The position numbers and the translations under genes are program-made. Of a stretch of DNA of 64,000 bases, positions 1 through 10,550 are shown one piece after another. Source of the DNA: JAWKTV01 sp041398905 (GTDB lineage Bacteria > Planctomycetota > Planctomycetia > Planctomycetales > Planctomycetaceae). The stretch spans positions 1-64,000 of the forward strand of contig JAWKTV010000012.1 of assembly GCA_041398905.1 (NCBI GenBank), given 5' to 3'. The notes under the pieces are model-generated. The model did not search any database. It was not told where the DNA came from and saw only the letters and a program-made list of their open reading frames with translations. Position 1 is the stretch's first letter; every line of letters begins with the position of its first letter.

Positions 1-20
1 ACGTTTCGCCGAGGTATGCA

Positions 21-2466
21 GTGACAGCCGAACACCGCCCCAACCCTGATGTCGATTTCGCTCCGCTGGAGCATTTCGCGTCCACCACTGGCGGGCGGAC
101 GATCGATGTCGTCCGCTTCACCTTCTCGATCTGGAAGCCGTTGGCCATCGGATTGGGGCTGGGCATCCTGATGGGGTTGGCGGCGTACATGTACCTCGGC
201 CCCACGTTCCAGGCCGACACGCGGGTGCTGGTCTCCTCGAAGTCGAGTGCGTCGGCGCGATCCAATACGGGCAACCTTGTTGGCGACCGCGGCGATCACG
301 TCACCTTGATTCTCAGTGACGCGATCGTCCATCGCGCCTTGCAGGACCACGGGCTGGCCCAACTGCCGGCGTTCGACGGCGCGGCTGATCCGATCGAAGA
401 CATCATCGATAGCCTGAAAGTCACTCGATCGACGGGTCGTGAGTCCTCGAAAGACAACGTGTTCGATATCTCGTTCACACATCCGGACAAGGAAACGGCG
501 GTGACAGTGGTCGATGCGATCGTGCTGGCCTACCGAGACTTTGTTGATGATCGGGCGCGCAGCAGCGTCTCTTCGTTGACGATGAATCACGCGGAACGGG
601 AGCAGGAATTGCGTCAGGAGATCCAATCGCTTGAACGTGAACACGTGGAGTGGCGGGCGAGCAAGCCGGCGATCTTCCGCTCGGCTCCCATCGTCACCGC
701 GCAGGGTGCGATGATCGCCCAGCAGAATCGCTGGGAGCAACAGTTCGACGCCGCTTCCAAGCGTCTGCAGGACAACGAACTGGCGCAGTCCGAAGTGAAC
801 GCGAAGCTGAAAGCGCTGGAAGATATGGTGACCCGCAACACGCCGCGGGATGTGGTCGAGTTCTGGATCATGAACGCGCTGGCGACACCGAGTCGGGGGG
901 AAGGTCAAGGTGGTGGTGGCGGCGGCGGGTCGAGCGTGCTGGCGGGACCGCCCGCCAAGGCAGGGCTGGATGCGCAACTGCTCGCCGCGCAAATGCTGGA
1001 GGCCCGACTGCTGCAGATCGCCGGCCCGGACCACGAAGACGTGGTGAAGGTGCGTCGTCAGATTCAGACGATTATCAGCTTCTATCGTCAGCAGGGAATC
1101 ACTCCGCCGAAGATCAATACGGTGCCCGTCGGGGGCGGTCAGTCGGGGTTGGCCGTGGCGTCCAACGTCGACCTGCCCGTGCTGTATCGTCAGCACCTGC
1201 AGGCAGAACTGAAGTACCTGGAAGGGCAACACGAAACACTGGCCCTGCAGGCTGAGGAGAAGGAACAACAGGCGAAGCAGGCATCGTTGCTGGAGCTGGA
1301 GGATCAGCGGTTTAAGGATCGGATCGAAGCGTTGAAGAAGGAACTCGTCGTCGTGAACCAGGAGCGGGCGGCGTTCGATACCGGCAAGGACGCGGAAGGC
1401 TACACCGTCGAGCCGATCGCGCACGCTGCACGTCAGCACCTCGATGAAACGTGTGATCAAGATGGTCGGTGCCTTCGGCATCATGGGCATGGGATTCGTC
1501 TTCGCGCTCGCGTACTTCCGCGAGTGGTTCGATTCGACAGTGCGTACGGCCGAGGAAGTTTACCGGTCGATTCCGACGGCGCTGCTCGGCAGCGTGCCGC
1601 ACTTCCGCGCCCCCTCTCCGGTCGAACTGCAGAGTCAGCAGGCCACCGGTATCAGTCCGGCGTTGTGGTACTACCATCGTCCCGGCTCGGCCGAGGCGGA
1701 GGCGTATCGCACCGTCCGCACGACGCTGTTCGCGTCGACCAAGAACTCCGGCGACAAGGTGCTGCACTTCAGTTCGCCGGAACCCGGCGATGGCAAGTCA
1801 ACGACCATCTCGAACCTGGCGATCGCCATCGCCCAGTCGGGCAAGAAGGTACTGCTTATCGATGCCGATCTGCGGCGGCCGACCATCGACACGCTGTTCG
1901 GAATGCGTCCTGAGGTCGGTTTGTCGGAGGTGTTGCGACGGGACATTCACTGGGAGAACGCAGTGCAGTCGAGTCGGATCGATGGCCTGTCGATCCTGAC
2001 TTCGGGACGGGCACCGGCGAACCCGGCTGAACTGCTGTCGCTGGCGACATTGCCCCAACTGCTTCGCGAAGTGAGGACCGAGTACGACTACATCCTGATT
2101 GACAGCCCGCCAATGCTGGCGGTCAGCGACCCCTGTATTCTCGCGCCGCACACGGATGGACTGGTGCTGGTCGTACGGTTGCAGAAGAACAAGCGTGCGA
2201 GCCTGGACAGGACGCGGGCGCTCATCGACACGCACGGCGTCCATCTCTGCGGATTCATCGCGAACGATCTCAGCAATGAGAGCGGCGACGACCCCGCGTT
2301 GAACTACGGAGCCTACTACCAGGACAGCCGCACGCCGGCCGATCTGCCGGCCATGCCGGCGGCGGCCGTCGCGCCGTCGAGCGAATCGCGGACGCTGAGC
2401 ACGTCCGCGGCGCGAGGCTACGAGGCCTTGCGTGACCGCTACGCGAACGTGCCACGGCGGAAATGA
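21..2466 (+). CDS. polysaccharide co-polymerase / BY-family tyrosine kinase, interrupted by a frameshift
   Basis: Inner-membrane exopolysaccharide chain-length and export regulator fused to a bacterial tyrosine kinase. The GTG start at 21 follows a GAGG ribosome site, and GTGA overlaps a possible upstream stop at 22-24. The N-terminal part has a Wzz-type domain with a membrane segment near residues 48-66, long coiled coils (about 195-270 and 410-455) and a glycine run near 295. The frame then moves to one that opens by 1444, which supplies the second membrane segment, a Walker A (PGDGKST), a Walker A' (LIDADLRRP), a Walker B (YILIDSPP) and C-terminal tyrosines (YGAYY, GYEALRDRY) suited to autophosphorylation. 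The shift lies near 1415-1435; restoring a GT dinucleotide gives a continuous reading. Wzc/CpsD-like fusions of this length are usual. The family call is firm; the break is probably a sequence error. Confidence 0.88.
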
Positions 2467-2525
2467 TGCTCAAGACTTCCGGTGCGAAGCTGGACGTCGC
2501 GGCAGAACATTGAGTGAATTCGAGG

Positions 2526-2564
2526 CCCTTCTCACGGACTGGAAGTCCGTGAGAAGGGTTTTTT
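2526..2564 (+). terminator. Rho-independent terminator of the polysaccharide kinase gene
   Basis: A perfect 15-bp stem (2526-2540 with 2544-2558) with a GGA loop is followed directly by six T. It lies 60 bases after the stop at 2466. The gene on the other side (stop at 2575-2577) converges on it, and the stem could also serve that gene in reverse, though no T run is present on that side. Confidence 0.93.
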
Positions 2565-2574
2565 CGACCGGCGA

Positions 2575-2964
2575 TCACCCCCCGGACTTGAGGACCTTTT
2601 CGAGAATCGCCTTGATCTGGTCTCCGCCCATCGTCTGGGCCCACTTGAGCAACATCGGGATGAATTCGCCGATCTTCCCGACATCGAGGCCGAGCTTTTT
2701 GAAGCCATCCAGGACGCCGGTCAGCTTGCCAAGATCTCCGCCGCCCAGGCTCGATGCGAGTCCTCCAGCAGCCCCATCAACCCGCCGCCGCCCGCTTCAG
2801 GAGCGGCGTCGACCAGTTGACTCACTCCGGGAGGCTCTTGGCGAGTTGTTCGAAATCACCGCTGGCGAGCTTCTCCTTGGCGGCCCGCAGCAACACGCCC
2901 ACGCCCCCTTCGCCTGCTCTTCAGACACTCCGACCTGAGCCATCAATTCTTTCACGATGTCCAT
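2575..2964 (-). CDS. DUF2780-like small protein, broken by three single-base deletions
   Basis: Starts at MDIVKELMAQ and ends KVLKSGG, about 130 residues once repaired. The frame breaks three times: after EEQAKG (a G5 run that needs six G), after LAKSLP (CCCGG needs CCCGGG) and at GLL(G)GLASS. With three added G the protein reads through and shows the amphipathic, glycine-rich pattern of the VcgC/VcgE-type DUF2780 family: a helical N-terminus, a Gly-rich hinge, then FKKLGLD and a helical end. Function unknown. No signal peptide or membrane segment is seen. The repair is directly visible in the bases; the family name is from memory of the pattern and less sure. Confidence 0.6.
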
Positions 2965-3179
2965 CTGCTGACTTCCTACTGATAATGAATGAATGGATTG
3001 GACGGCCCGAACAACGGGCCAGCACCTCATACTCTGACCGGACCGGTGGCCAGCGTCCAGAGTGCGTAAACTTACCGCAGGCGAAGCGCCACCACCGTTT
3101 AGCACCCCGCGCGCACGGAAGCGTCGCACGCTTCGCCGCGGTCACCCGTATCGTGCGGCGCGCGGGGACTGAGTGGCCG

Positions 3180-4651
3180 GCGAGCGTCACGACGAATTCC
3201 GTTCCGCGGGCTGGTGAGCCTGGACTTCCAGAGTTCCGTCATGATTCTCGACGATCCGTTTGCAGATGGTGAGTCCCAGCCCGGTGCCGGCGGGCTTTGA
3301 ACTGACGAACGGCTCGAACAATCGCTCGCGAATGGCGGGGAGATTCCCGGACCGTCATCCTCCACCGACAGCCTCACCGTGTTCGCACCGTCGTCGCGTT
3401 CGAGTCGGATCGTCACGTGGCCATTCGCTCCAATCGCGTCGAACGCGTTGAGTACGAGGTTGAGGAGCACCTGGCGGAGCTGCTCGGGGTCGATCGAGGC
3501 GTACACCGGGTCATCGGGAATGCTGCTTCGCAGCACGATCGACTGTTGCATTGCACGGGCGGACAGCAGTTGCACCGACTTCTGCACGAGTTCGCGGAGA
3601 TCGACTGCCCGACGCTCGATACGTGGGGGGCGGGCGTAGTCGAGAAACGACTGGAGCGTGCGGTCGAGTCGTTGCAGTTCTTCGTCGATGACCTCAAGAT
3701 CGCGCGGGTCGAGACCACCACTGGGGCCGGGCGAGCGCGCGGTTTCGACCAGCGTGCGAATCGCGGTCAGTGGGTTGCGGAGTTCATGCGCCAGTCCGCG
3801 GCAAGCTGACCAAGGGCCGCGAGTTGATCCTGCCGCAGTGATTGTCGTTCAGCGTCCTGCAGTCGAGAGACGACGGTTGTCACTCGGCTGGCCATGGCGT
3901 CGAGCGTCTCCTGCAGTTGGGGGACCTCTCCGGAACTGCCGAGTTCGACCGGGCCGATGACCTCGTTGAGCGTGCCGGTCGCGGTACGGACCGGAATCGA
4001 CAGTTCGAGGAACTTGCGATGCAGGCCGCGGGCGAGCCCCAGCCCGGCCAGCACCCCGGCCGTCGATCCGCAGCATCCCAGCAGCACCAACACCCAGGTC
4101 GTGCGGATCGACAATTGCCGACTTTCCTCCCGGGCCTCGTCCACCTTTTGCCAGGCGCTGTGCCAGGCGTGCTCGGTGCGCGCGATCAGCCCCGGGTCAA
4201 GAAGCTCGTCGAGAGCCGCTTGCACCTCGCTGGTGAGCGGATCTTTCGGGGCGGGGTGGCTTGTCAGTCGCTCGCGACTCCGGCGCCGCAACGTCTCTTT
4301 CGCCAGATCGAGGAAGTCCCGGTTGAAGGTCAACTCGTGGGTCGCGGCGATCCGCTCGAGCTCCTGATACAACAGCAGGTCGCGCGGGTCCATGTAATCG
4401 AGATCATGCTGATGCTCCGAATCGTCCCACGCCCGCAGTGCTGACTGCACCTCTTCGAGATCGGATTGTAGCTTTTCCCATCGCTGAATCTCGCCGACGG
4501 CCTGATCGAGTACCCCCTCGGTCTGTCGGCGATTGATCCATAAAACAGCGGCCGCGCAGATCGCCACCGCCATCAGTACCGCGCTGACAGCGAGGCTGGG
4601 CGCGGCGGCGCTCCAAAGAAAGCGGTGGCGAGTCGTCGAGGGCGGGGACAT
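3180..4651 (-). CDS. membrane sensor histidine kinase, broken by frameshifts
   Basis: Periplasmic-sensing histidine kinase. Two membrane segments (about residues 14-38 and 190-212) enclose a helical sensor region of roughly 150 residues; a linker then leads to the H-box, which reads GLAHELRNPLT after one G is restored in GCGGA near 3810. Further on are the N-box (NLVLNAFDAIG), the G1 box (DDGPGI) and the G2 box (GTGLGL), the last in another frame near 3280. At least three small deletions split the gene. The C-terminus is uncertain: the expected ending EFVVTLAG falls near 3180-3192, and I place the stop there only approximately. No response regulator is adjacent, so the kinase looks orphan. 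Its signal is unknown. Confidence 0.75.
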
Positions 4652-4852
4652 CCACCCATCTTACGCACTCGCCGGTCGCAAGACGAAGTCAGATTTCACA
4701 AGGAACCGGATCGCGGAAGCGGCAGAACCTTGGGTGCTGTCACGCCGCGCGGTCAGCCGTCCGTCCGCGCCGAACCGGTGACCTGCACGTCACGTAAAGC
4801 CGCTGGGCCGACGGAGCATGTGCGGCCGGGGTGTCCCAAGATCGCTCGTGCG

Positions 4853-4984
4853 TCAGCCGTTGGTGGATTGTCCCGTCATATGCTCGGCGATCATCTCGAG
4901 GGCGCGCCGCGCCGCGACGATCTGAATCGTCAGGCCGACAATCGACAACACGACAGCCACGAGTGCGATCACGATCGGAAGCAT
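4853..4984 (-). CDS. 43-residue single-pass membrane protein
   Basis: Small ORF beginning MLPIVIALVAVV and ending MTGQSTNG. Residues 2-27 form one hydrophobic helix, followed by a short amphipathic basic/acidic tail (ARRALEMIAEHM). A GGAG ribosome site lies about 9 bases upstream of the ATG. It sits alone between the sensor kinase start (4651) and the divergent NfeD gene (5263). No family recognised. The intact frame, ribosome site and typical membrane-microprotein layout support it. Confidence 0.55.
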   Translation of the reverse strand: MLPIVIALVAVVLSIVGLTIQIVAARRALEMIAEHMTGQSTNG

Positions 4985-5262
4985 CAGGAATCACTCCAGT
5001 TCGACTACGGGTGTCAGTCAGTCGGTTTGTTTGAACTCGGCCCGACGAAAAAACGTATGCCCGCAGTGAAGTCTGTTGGTGGTCGTCATCTTGAACGGCC
5101 GCGGATTCCTGAAAGAGTTCGGTTGCGGTTGCGGTTCTGTCGAATGTGCCGGTGAGCAGGTGTTGCCGCCACACTTTTGTGGGCGATCACCTTATAATCG
5201 GGAGCATCCGATCCCCGGCGGCTCTGCAGTCCGGTCCGCCTCTCATTTTCCGACGACAACTC

Positions 5263-7598
5263 ATGACTGCTCGCCGGCATTCATCGACAACACGCCCGAC
5301 GTGCCCGCAGACTTGGTTCTCGCGCTACGTCGTTCGCGTTCTGGTGGGCGTCTGGGCCGTCGCCCTGGTGGCGATGTCCGCCACGGCGCAGGACCGCGAA
5401 GTATTGGCACGGAACCCTGGCACCGAGCCGGCGAACGTTGCATCCCCCACGCAGAGGTGGAGTGCCGTCAGTCTGGTACGCGTCACTAATCCGTTTGACG
5501 AAGTCATCGCGGGCCGCATCCGCAACAGGGACTGAAGTTGCAATCGATGGCGGGAGATCGGCCGTTGCTGCTGTTGCAGATCGAGCCTGGCAGCGCCGAT
5601 TTCAAGTCTGCCGCCGCGATTGCGGAGTTTCTGAGTTCGGCCGCGATGCGGGGGGTCCATACACTGGCGTGGGTTCCCAGCGGCGCGACCGGTCCGCGTG
5701 CGCTCATCGCGCTGGCTTGTCGGGAGATCGTGCTGCACCCGGATGCCGAGTTGGGTGACCTGGGAGAGGGTGCAGCGCTCACCTCTACTCAACGTCAGCA
5801 GGTGGACCGCATTATTGCCCGCGGTGCGAACCCGCGCGCTACCGGTGCGCTCGCGGCCGCGATGTCGGACCCGGCGGTTGCGTTGGTCGCACTGACGTTC
5901 ACCCAGGGGGCGGCTGATGTTGAACCGATATCGGCCGACGCGGCCTCAACCCGGATTGTGACGGCCGACGAAGTCGGCCTGCTGAGGGACGCCGGATTGG
6001 CGATTCAGGACGTGCGTGTCTTCAAGGCGGCTGGAGTGCCGACCAGGATTTCGGGCAGACAGGCCGAGGCCGCTGGCATCCTGGTGGCCGGCAGCTCGGT
6101 CGATCTTGCCAGCCTGACCACGAAGTGGGGTATCGACGAAGACGAACTGGATTTGCGGTCCGCGAAGCACTCGTCGCAGAGGCCGGCCCTGATCAAGGTG
6201 GAAGGGGAGATCGAGCCGCTGCAGACGGCGTACCTGATCCGGCAGATCGAGCGGGCGGTCGAACAACGAGCGGACGTGGTGATCTTCGAGATCGATTCAC
6301 CGGGCGGCTACTTGCAGGACAGCCTCGAACTCGCCTTCGCGATCCACGATCTGCGGGATCACGGAATTCGCACGGTCGCTTACATCCCGCGCGATGCGGT
6401 GAGCGGAGCCGCGCTGATCTCGCTGGGCTGCGACGAAATCTACCTGCAGCCACGTGGGAAGATCGGCGACGCGGGACCAATTTTTCAAACCGACGACGGC
6501 AGCGTGCATCGAGCCCCTGAGAAGATCCTGAGCTACCTGCGGGAGGTCGTCCGTGAGCTGGCCGAGTTGAAAGGGCGGCCACCGGCCGTGCTGATGGCGA
6601 TGGTCGATCGCCAACTGGAGATCTACCGGGTCACTCATCGCGACAGCGGCAAGGTCTGGTATCTCGCGGACAGCGAAATCGACAACGCGAACGGTGAATG
6701 GATCAAAGGGCCTGTCGTCGAAGAATCACCGAACGAACTGCTGCTGTTCGTCCGGGGCGAGCGGGCGCACGAACTGAAGATCGCCGAGCCTCCCGTGCGC
6801 GATTTCGACGAGCTTCGCGAACGGCTTGGCATCGCGCCGGAGGTGCAGCTTGTCCCCGCTGAGCGAACTTGGGTCGACAACACCGTGCACATCCTCAATA
6901 CCGACTTCATGACCGGCCTGCTGTTCTTCTTCGGGCTGATCTTTCTGTTTGTCGAGATGCACTTCGTCAGCGGCCTGTTCGGCATCCTCTCGGCGCTTTG
7001 CTTTGGAGTCTTTTTCTGGAGCAAGTTCCTGGGGGGCACGGCCGACTGGCTGGAGGTGATGTTGTTCCTGATCGGCATCGCCTGCCTGATGATCGAACTG
7101 TTCGTCATACCGGGCTTCGGTGTGTTCGGCGTGGCGGGGGGCCTGCTGCTCCTGGCTTCACTGGTCATGGCCGGGTTGACGCTGAACAGCATCGACCAGG
7201 CGGCGACCAGCCAGCAGACCTGGGGGGCGATTCAGTCGCTGGGATTGGCGGTCGTCGGCGTGATTGGCGCTGCCGCGGTGCTCAGCCACTTCATGCCCCG
7301 CATCCCGTTGCTCAACGCGATGATCCTGACTCCTCCAACGCTGGTCACTGCGGTGCCGTCGGGGACTGTGACGGGGCAGGGGAGCGAGGGCGAACTGGTC
7401 GGGCAGCGCGGGCAGTCCATCACGATGCTGCGGCCTTCGGGCAAGGTGCGGCTCGGCGGCCGGATTGTCGATGCCGTCAGCAGAGGCAACTTCGTCGAAG
7501 CGGACACGGAGGTCGAGGTGATTGAAGCCCGTGGAAAGCGGATCGTGGTGCAGGCGGTGGGAAGCGTCGCCGACGACGATGCGGCCGAGACCGCGTAG
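5263..7598 (+). CDS. NfeD-family membrane-bound serine protease (one frameshift)
   Basis: Long-form NfeD/ClpP-class protein of about 780 residues. The first frame starts MTARRHSS with a signal or membrane segment (VLVGVWAVALVAMSA). Near 5521 one C is missing from a CC pair; restoring it joins GRIR to QQGLKLQSMAG. Two ClpP/SDH-like domains follow. The second has the crotonase-fold features IDSPGG near 6295 and DAVSGAALIS, the likely nucleophile serine, near 6400. Four or five membrane helices (about 6900-7230) precede a soluble OB-type NfeD domain (about 7370-7580, LVGQRG and VRLGGR). Family members act in membrane protein quality control with SPFH proteins; no SPFH gene is adjacent. Confidence 0.85.
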
Positions 7599-7607
7599 TG
7601 AGTGCCG

Positions 7608-9716
7608 CTACGACGACCTGGGACGATGGAGGCCGTACTTTTTCAGTCGGCGGTCAAGCGTCGTCCGTTCGATTCCCAGCAGCCTCGCCGCCTGGGACTT
7701 ATTCCAGTTGAAACGTTCGAGCACCGCCTCCATGTACATCTGATCGATATCGTCGAGACTCAGCTCGCGGTCGACGTAGCTCCGCCAAAGACTCTCCGCG
7801 GTGACCGAATTGTCGAAGTTGGGCTGTACGAAACCGCCAAGCAGTGGGTTATAGACCGGGATATCCACTGACGACTTGCCAAGGTCGTTCGGTTGCAGTT
7901 TGCAGAGCTGGATATCGTCCGGCGTGAGCACCTCGCGGTCGGCGAGGATGACCGCTCGCTCGACAACGTTTCGCAGCTCGCGGACGTTTCCGGGCCAGCG
8001 GTGGGTCTGCAGCATCTCCATCGCCGCCCGGTTGAACCCGGTGACTTTCGCGGCGGACTTGCGGGCGAAACGATCGAGAAAGTGCTGCGCGATCGCCGGA
8101 ATGTCGTCAGGATGCTTCCGCAATGGAGGGACGACGATCTCGATGACCTGCAGCCGGTAGAACAGGTCCTGTCGGAAGGTACCGGCGCGGACGGCCTCTT
8201 CGAGTTCGCGATTCGTCGCGGTGACGACCCGAACATCCACCGTGATCGCCTTGCCGCCGCCAACACGTTCAAACGGCTGGCCTTCCAGCACGCGCAGAAA
8301 CTTCGCCTGAATCTCCGGACTCATCTCGCCGACTTCGTCGAGGAACAGGGTGCCGTCGTGCGCCTGTTCAAACTTTCCGGGCTTCTGGTTGCTGGCTCCG
8401 GTGAAGGCTCCCTTTTCGTGGCCAAACAGCTCACTTTCAAGCAGGCTCTCCGTCAGTGCGGCGCAGTTGACGCAGACGAACGGCCCCGCGCGACGTTCAC
8501 TATTGAAATGCACCGCCCGCGCGACCAGTTCCTTACCGACGCCGCTCTCGCCCCGAATCAGCACGGTCGCGTTGGTTGGTGCGACACGAGCGACCGCCTT
8601 CTTAACCCGATGGATCGGTTCGCTGTCACCGATCAGTTCGGTCTCGATCTCCAGCAGTTCCTGCAGCTCGGTGTTCTCTTGCCTGAGCCGATGGACGACC
8701 GCCTCATGACGACGCAACGTGGGGATGAGCGTTCCCACCTGGTCGGCGACCGCCAGCGCGAACTCAAGGTCCTCTGACCCCAGCGGCGTCGTCAGGTCCG
8801 AAGAGTACAAATGCAGGACGCCAAGCAGGTGAGACTCATGCCGCACCGGAGCGCAGATGGCACTTGTAACGGCCATCTCCTGCAGCGATTTGCTCTGCGA
8901 CAGGTCGCCGTCGGCACTGACGTCGTGCACCAGCAGCGCTTCGCGGTCCTGCAACACGTGCCGGGTGAGGTTGCGCGAATAGTGATTGCCCGCGTCGGGC
9001 GATCCGCCCAGCGAGGCGGCCACTTCGAGAGCCTCGGCGTCGGTGACGTGCTCGGCGGACGAAGCAAACAGCAAAGTTCCACGCGCGGCGGACGTCACCC
9101 GCAACAGACCTTCCAGCGCACGATCCGCCAGAGCCCGCAGGTCTTGAGCCTCGTTGAGACTCCGCCCAATCTGAATCAGCTCGATGTAAGGCTGCGGGGT
9201 ACTCGCCCGGCCAGCCATCGTGACAGCGGCATCGAACTGCGTGCCCGACTTCCGTTCGATCACCACGTACCCACTGCCCGGAAGCGCGTTGTCGCTCCTC
9301 ACTCCCTGCGCACTGCGTCGGAGCAGCTTCAGCTCGAACTCGCCAATCTGGATCGACTGCCCGACTTCGAGCGGCATGTCCCCGCGGATGCGGCTGCCAT
9401 CGACTGTCAGCCCATTCTTGCTGCCGAGGTCGCGGAGCAGCCACTCCCCAGCGACAAAATAGAGCTCACCGTGATAGCGGCTGCACTTCGGATCGGGGAT
9501 GGCGATATCGTTGTCATGTGCTCGCCCGATCCGGATTCTCTTCCTCGGATCAAGCGCAAAGACCTCCAGCCTCGCCGCACCCTTGTGCAGCACGAGCACG
9601 CGAGATCCACGGGGTGTCGAGCGTTCGCCCCCTCCAAATTGTCCTTGGCGAGCGCTTGCCTGGCTCAGCGGCGTGCATGCGTAAAAGACTTCGCCCCTGC
9701 ACGCAACCGGCACCAA
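7608..9716 (-). CDS. FHA-GAF sigma-54-dependent transcriptional activator
   Basis: Enhancer-binding protein that opens sigma-54 promoters. The FHA domain (about residues 50-115, with RIGR, SRYHGEL and GSKNGL) binds phosphothreonine peptides. A GAF domain (about 180-330) follows, then the AAA+ module with Walker A GESGVGKE, the sigma-54-contacting GAFTGA loop, Walker B LFLDEVGEM and the R-finger region, and a Fis-type helix-turn-helix at the end (NWNKSQAARLLGIERTTLDRRLKKYGL). All modules are intact in one frame. The longest frame opens at TTG 9716 without a clear ribosome site; a GTG near 9602 just before the FHA domain is an alternative. FHA coupling suggests control by a Ser/Thr kinase, none of which lies nearby. 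A structured leader is found upstream. Confidence 0.92.
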   Translation of the reverse strand: MVPVACRGEVFYACTPLSQASARQGQFGGGERSTPRGSRVLVLHKGAARLEVFALDPRKRIRIGRAHDNDIAIPDPKCSRYHGELYFVAGEWLLRDLGSKNGLTVDGSRIRGDMPLEVGQSIQIGEFELKLLRRSAQGVRSDNALPGSGYVVIERKSGTQFDAAVTMAGRASTPQPYIELIQIGRSLNEAQDLRALADRALEGLLRVTSAARGTLLFASSAEHVTDAEALEVAASLGGSPDAGNHYSRNLTRHVLQDREALLVHDVSADGDLSQSKSLQEMAVTSAICAPVRHESHLLGVLHLYSSDLTTPLGSEDLEFALAVADQVGTLIPTLRRHEAVVHRLRQENTELQELLEIETELIGDSEPIHRVKKAVARVAPTNATVLIRGESGVGKELVARAVHFNSERRAGPFVCVNCAALTESLLESELFGHEKGAFTGASNQKPGKFEQAHDGTLFLDEVGEMSPEIQAKFLRVLEGQPFERVGGGKAITVDVRVVTATNRELEEAVRAGTFRQDLFYRLQVIEIVVPPLRKHPDDIPAIAQHFLDRFARKSAAKVTGFNRAAMEMLQTHRWPGNVRELRNVVERAVILADREVLTPDDIQLCKLQPNDLGKSSVDIPVYNPLLGGFVQPNFDNSVTAESLWRSYVDRELSLDDIDQMYMEAVLERFNWNKSQAARLLGIERTTLDRRLKKYGLHRPRSS

Positions 9717-9799
9717 TCTCGTTTATGGCCCGTGAGTCGCGGAGAACACGCGACAGCTGATAATGTCGCCCGACGAATTGTTCAACAACTCCCTCTATT

Positions 9800-9841
9800 A
9801 AAACAAGAACGCGTTCCTGGACACAATCCAGGAACGCGTTC
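9800..9841 (-). terminator. terminator-like hairpin in the leader of the FHA activator gene
   Basis: A perfect 14-bp inverted repeat (9807-9820 with 9828-9841) has a 7-base loop. Read on the minus strand it is followed by TTGTTTTAA, so it looks like an intrinsic terminator pointing toward the activator gene. It lies about 85 bases before the TTG start. No minus-strand gene upstream would need it, which suggests either the end of a small RNA or an attenuator. Confidence 0.75.
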
Positions 9842-9960
9842 CGGTGCGCCTTCGAGCAAGTGCGGGCCAGAGTCTTGCTCGTGCAGCGACTCACCAGTAC
9901 CGCAATCTTGGTGCCATCGAGGTCGGTCGCCGTCGAGAATTCTTCGGAATGGGCTGTGCG
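9807..9960 (-). ncRNA. candidate small RNA or attenuating leader
   Basis: On the minus strand three hairpins follow one another: 9913-9892 (CACCA/TGGTG, 5 bp), 9881-9853 (CGAGCAAG/CTTGCTCG, 8 bp, perfect) and the 14-bp terminator hairpin at 9841-9807. An AT-rich TTTATACAAT near 9965-9974 could be a -10 element; no good -35 was found. The open frames through this stretch have no recognisable protein content. It could be an independent RNA of about 160 nt or the 5' leader of the activator gene, controlled by premature termination. Confidence 0.45.
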
Positions 9961-10403
9961 TGATTGTATAAAGTGTTGTTGTGTAGTGCGTTGTGACTTG
10001 TCATTGAATCGACACTTCGCGACGCAGACCGGTCCCGGTACCTGAGATGCGGGCGTTGGGGGCCGATTGGGCCGCATTTTTTCGCCCTTATGTCGGGAGG
10101 GGACGATCAATATCGTTGCGGCGAAAATGGACAACCAATCTTCGCTGGCGTCCCAACTCACCTTTCAAGCAGCCACATGCCCCGGCCAAGCGGGTGCAAG
10201 GTGACGATCCACGCCGTTGAAGCCTGAGGGGGCAGGTCTCGCGGACTGGTCGAGGATCACTGCCGATGCTGGCGTCCCCCCCGCGTCTCGCAGCCGGGTG
10301 GCATGTCCGCCGGCATTGCTCCGCGACTGCAAAGGTGGACGACTGTCACCACTTTGAGCAGGTTGCGCGCCACTTCGGCGTCGGCTGACGTCCGTCGCGC
10401 GAT

Positions 10404-10419
10404 TGGTACGCGAGTTGCA
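10404..10419 (+). promoter_or_regulatory. sigma-54 (-24/-12) promoter
   Basis: TGGTACG-N4-TTGCA matches the sigma-54 consensus TGGCACG-N4-TTGCA at all but one fixed position, with the obligatory GG and GC exactly 10 bases apart. It lies in a gene-free stretch, about 690 bases from the start of the divergent sigma-54 activator gene. An imperfect inverted repeat (10331-10355) lies about 50-70 bases upstream and could bind an activator. The predicted transcript start is near 10430. Confidence 0.65.
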
Positions 10420-10429
10420 ACCGTCGTGT

Positions 10430-10550
10430 TCTGTTCATTCCGGTTATTCCGTGTCAGACCGGGGACTTCGGTCCGTTTCTACGACGCCCTTTATTCGCCA
10501 TCCCCTGACACGGAGAAGCCCAGTCCCCATTCGGTGGCTGGGCTTCGTGG
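10430..10550 (+). ncRNA. candidate sigma-54-driven structured RNA
   Basis: Directly downstream of the -24/-12 element lies a compact fold. A 10-bp outer stem (10448-10457 with 10505-10514, TCCGTGTCAG/CTGACACGGA) encloses a C(UUCG)G-capped hairpin (10463-10474). It is followed at once by a 9-bp hairpin (10515-10523 with 10538-10546, GAAGCCCAG/CTGGGCTTC). No convincing coding frame covers it, and the next gene (10665-11380) is on the opposite strand, so the transcript would be untranslated or antisense to that gene's 3' end. The 3' end is unclear because no T tract follows the last hairpin. Confidence 0.45.

Noticed and set aside
1410..1445. Programmed ribosomal frameshift in the polysaccharide kinase
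   Set aside because: No slippery heptamer or downstream fold stands out, and the same kind of break occurs in many unrelated genes of the window, so a sequence error is the simpler reading.
9800..9841. Terminator of a plus-strand gene
   Set aside because: On the plus strand the hairpin is followed by CGGTGCGCC without T residues and no plus-strand gene ends upstream.
9550..10161. Protein-coding frame of 203 codons on the minus strand over the leader hairpins
   Set aside because: No ribosome site or family content. It overlaps the 5' part of the activator gene in another frame and passes through perfect hairpins with a T tract, which fits RNA structure better.
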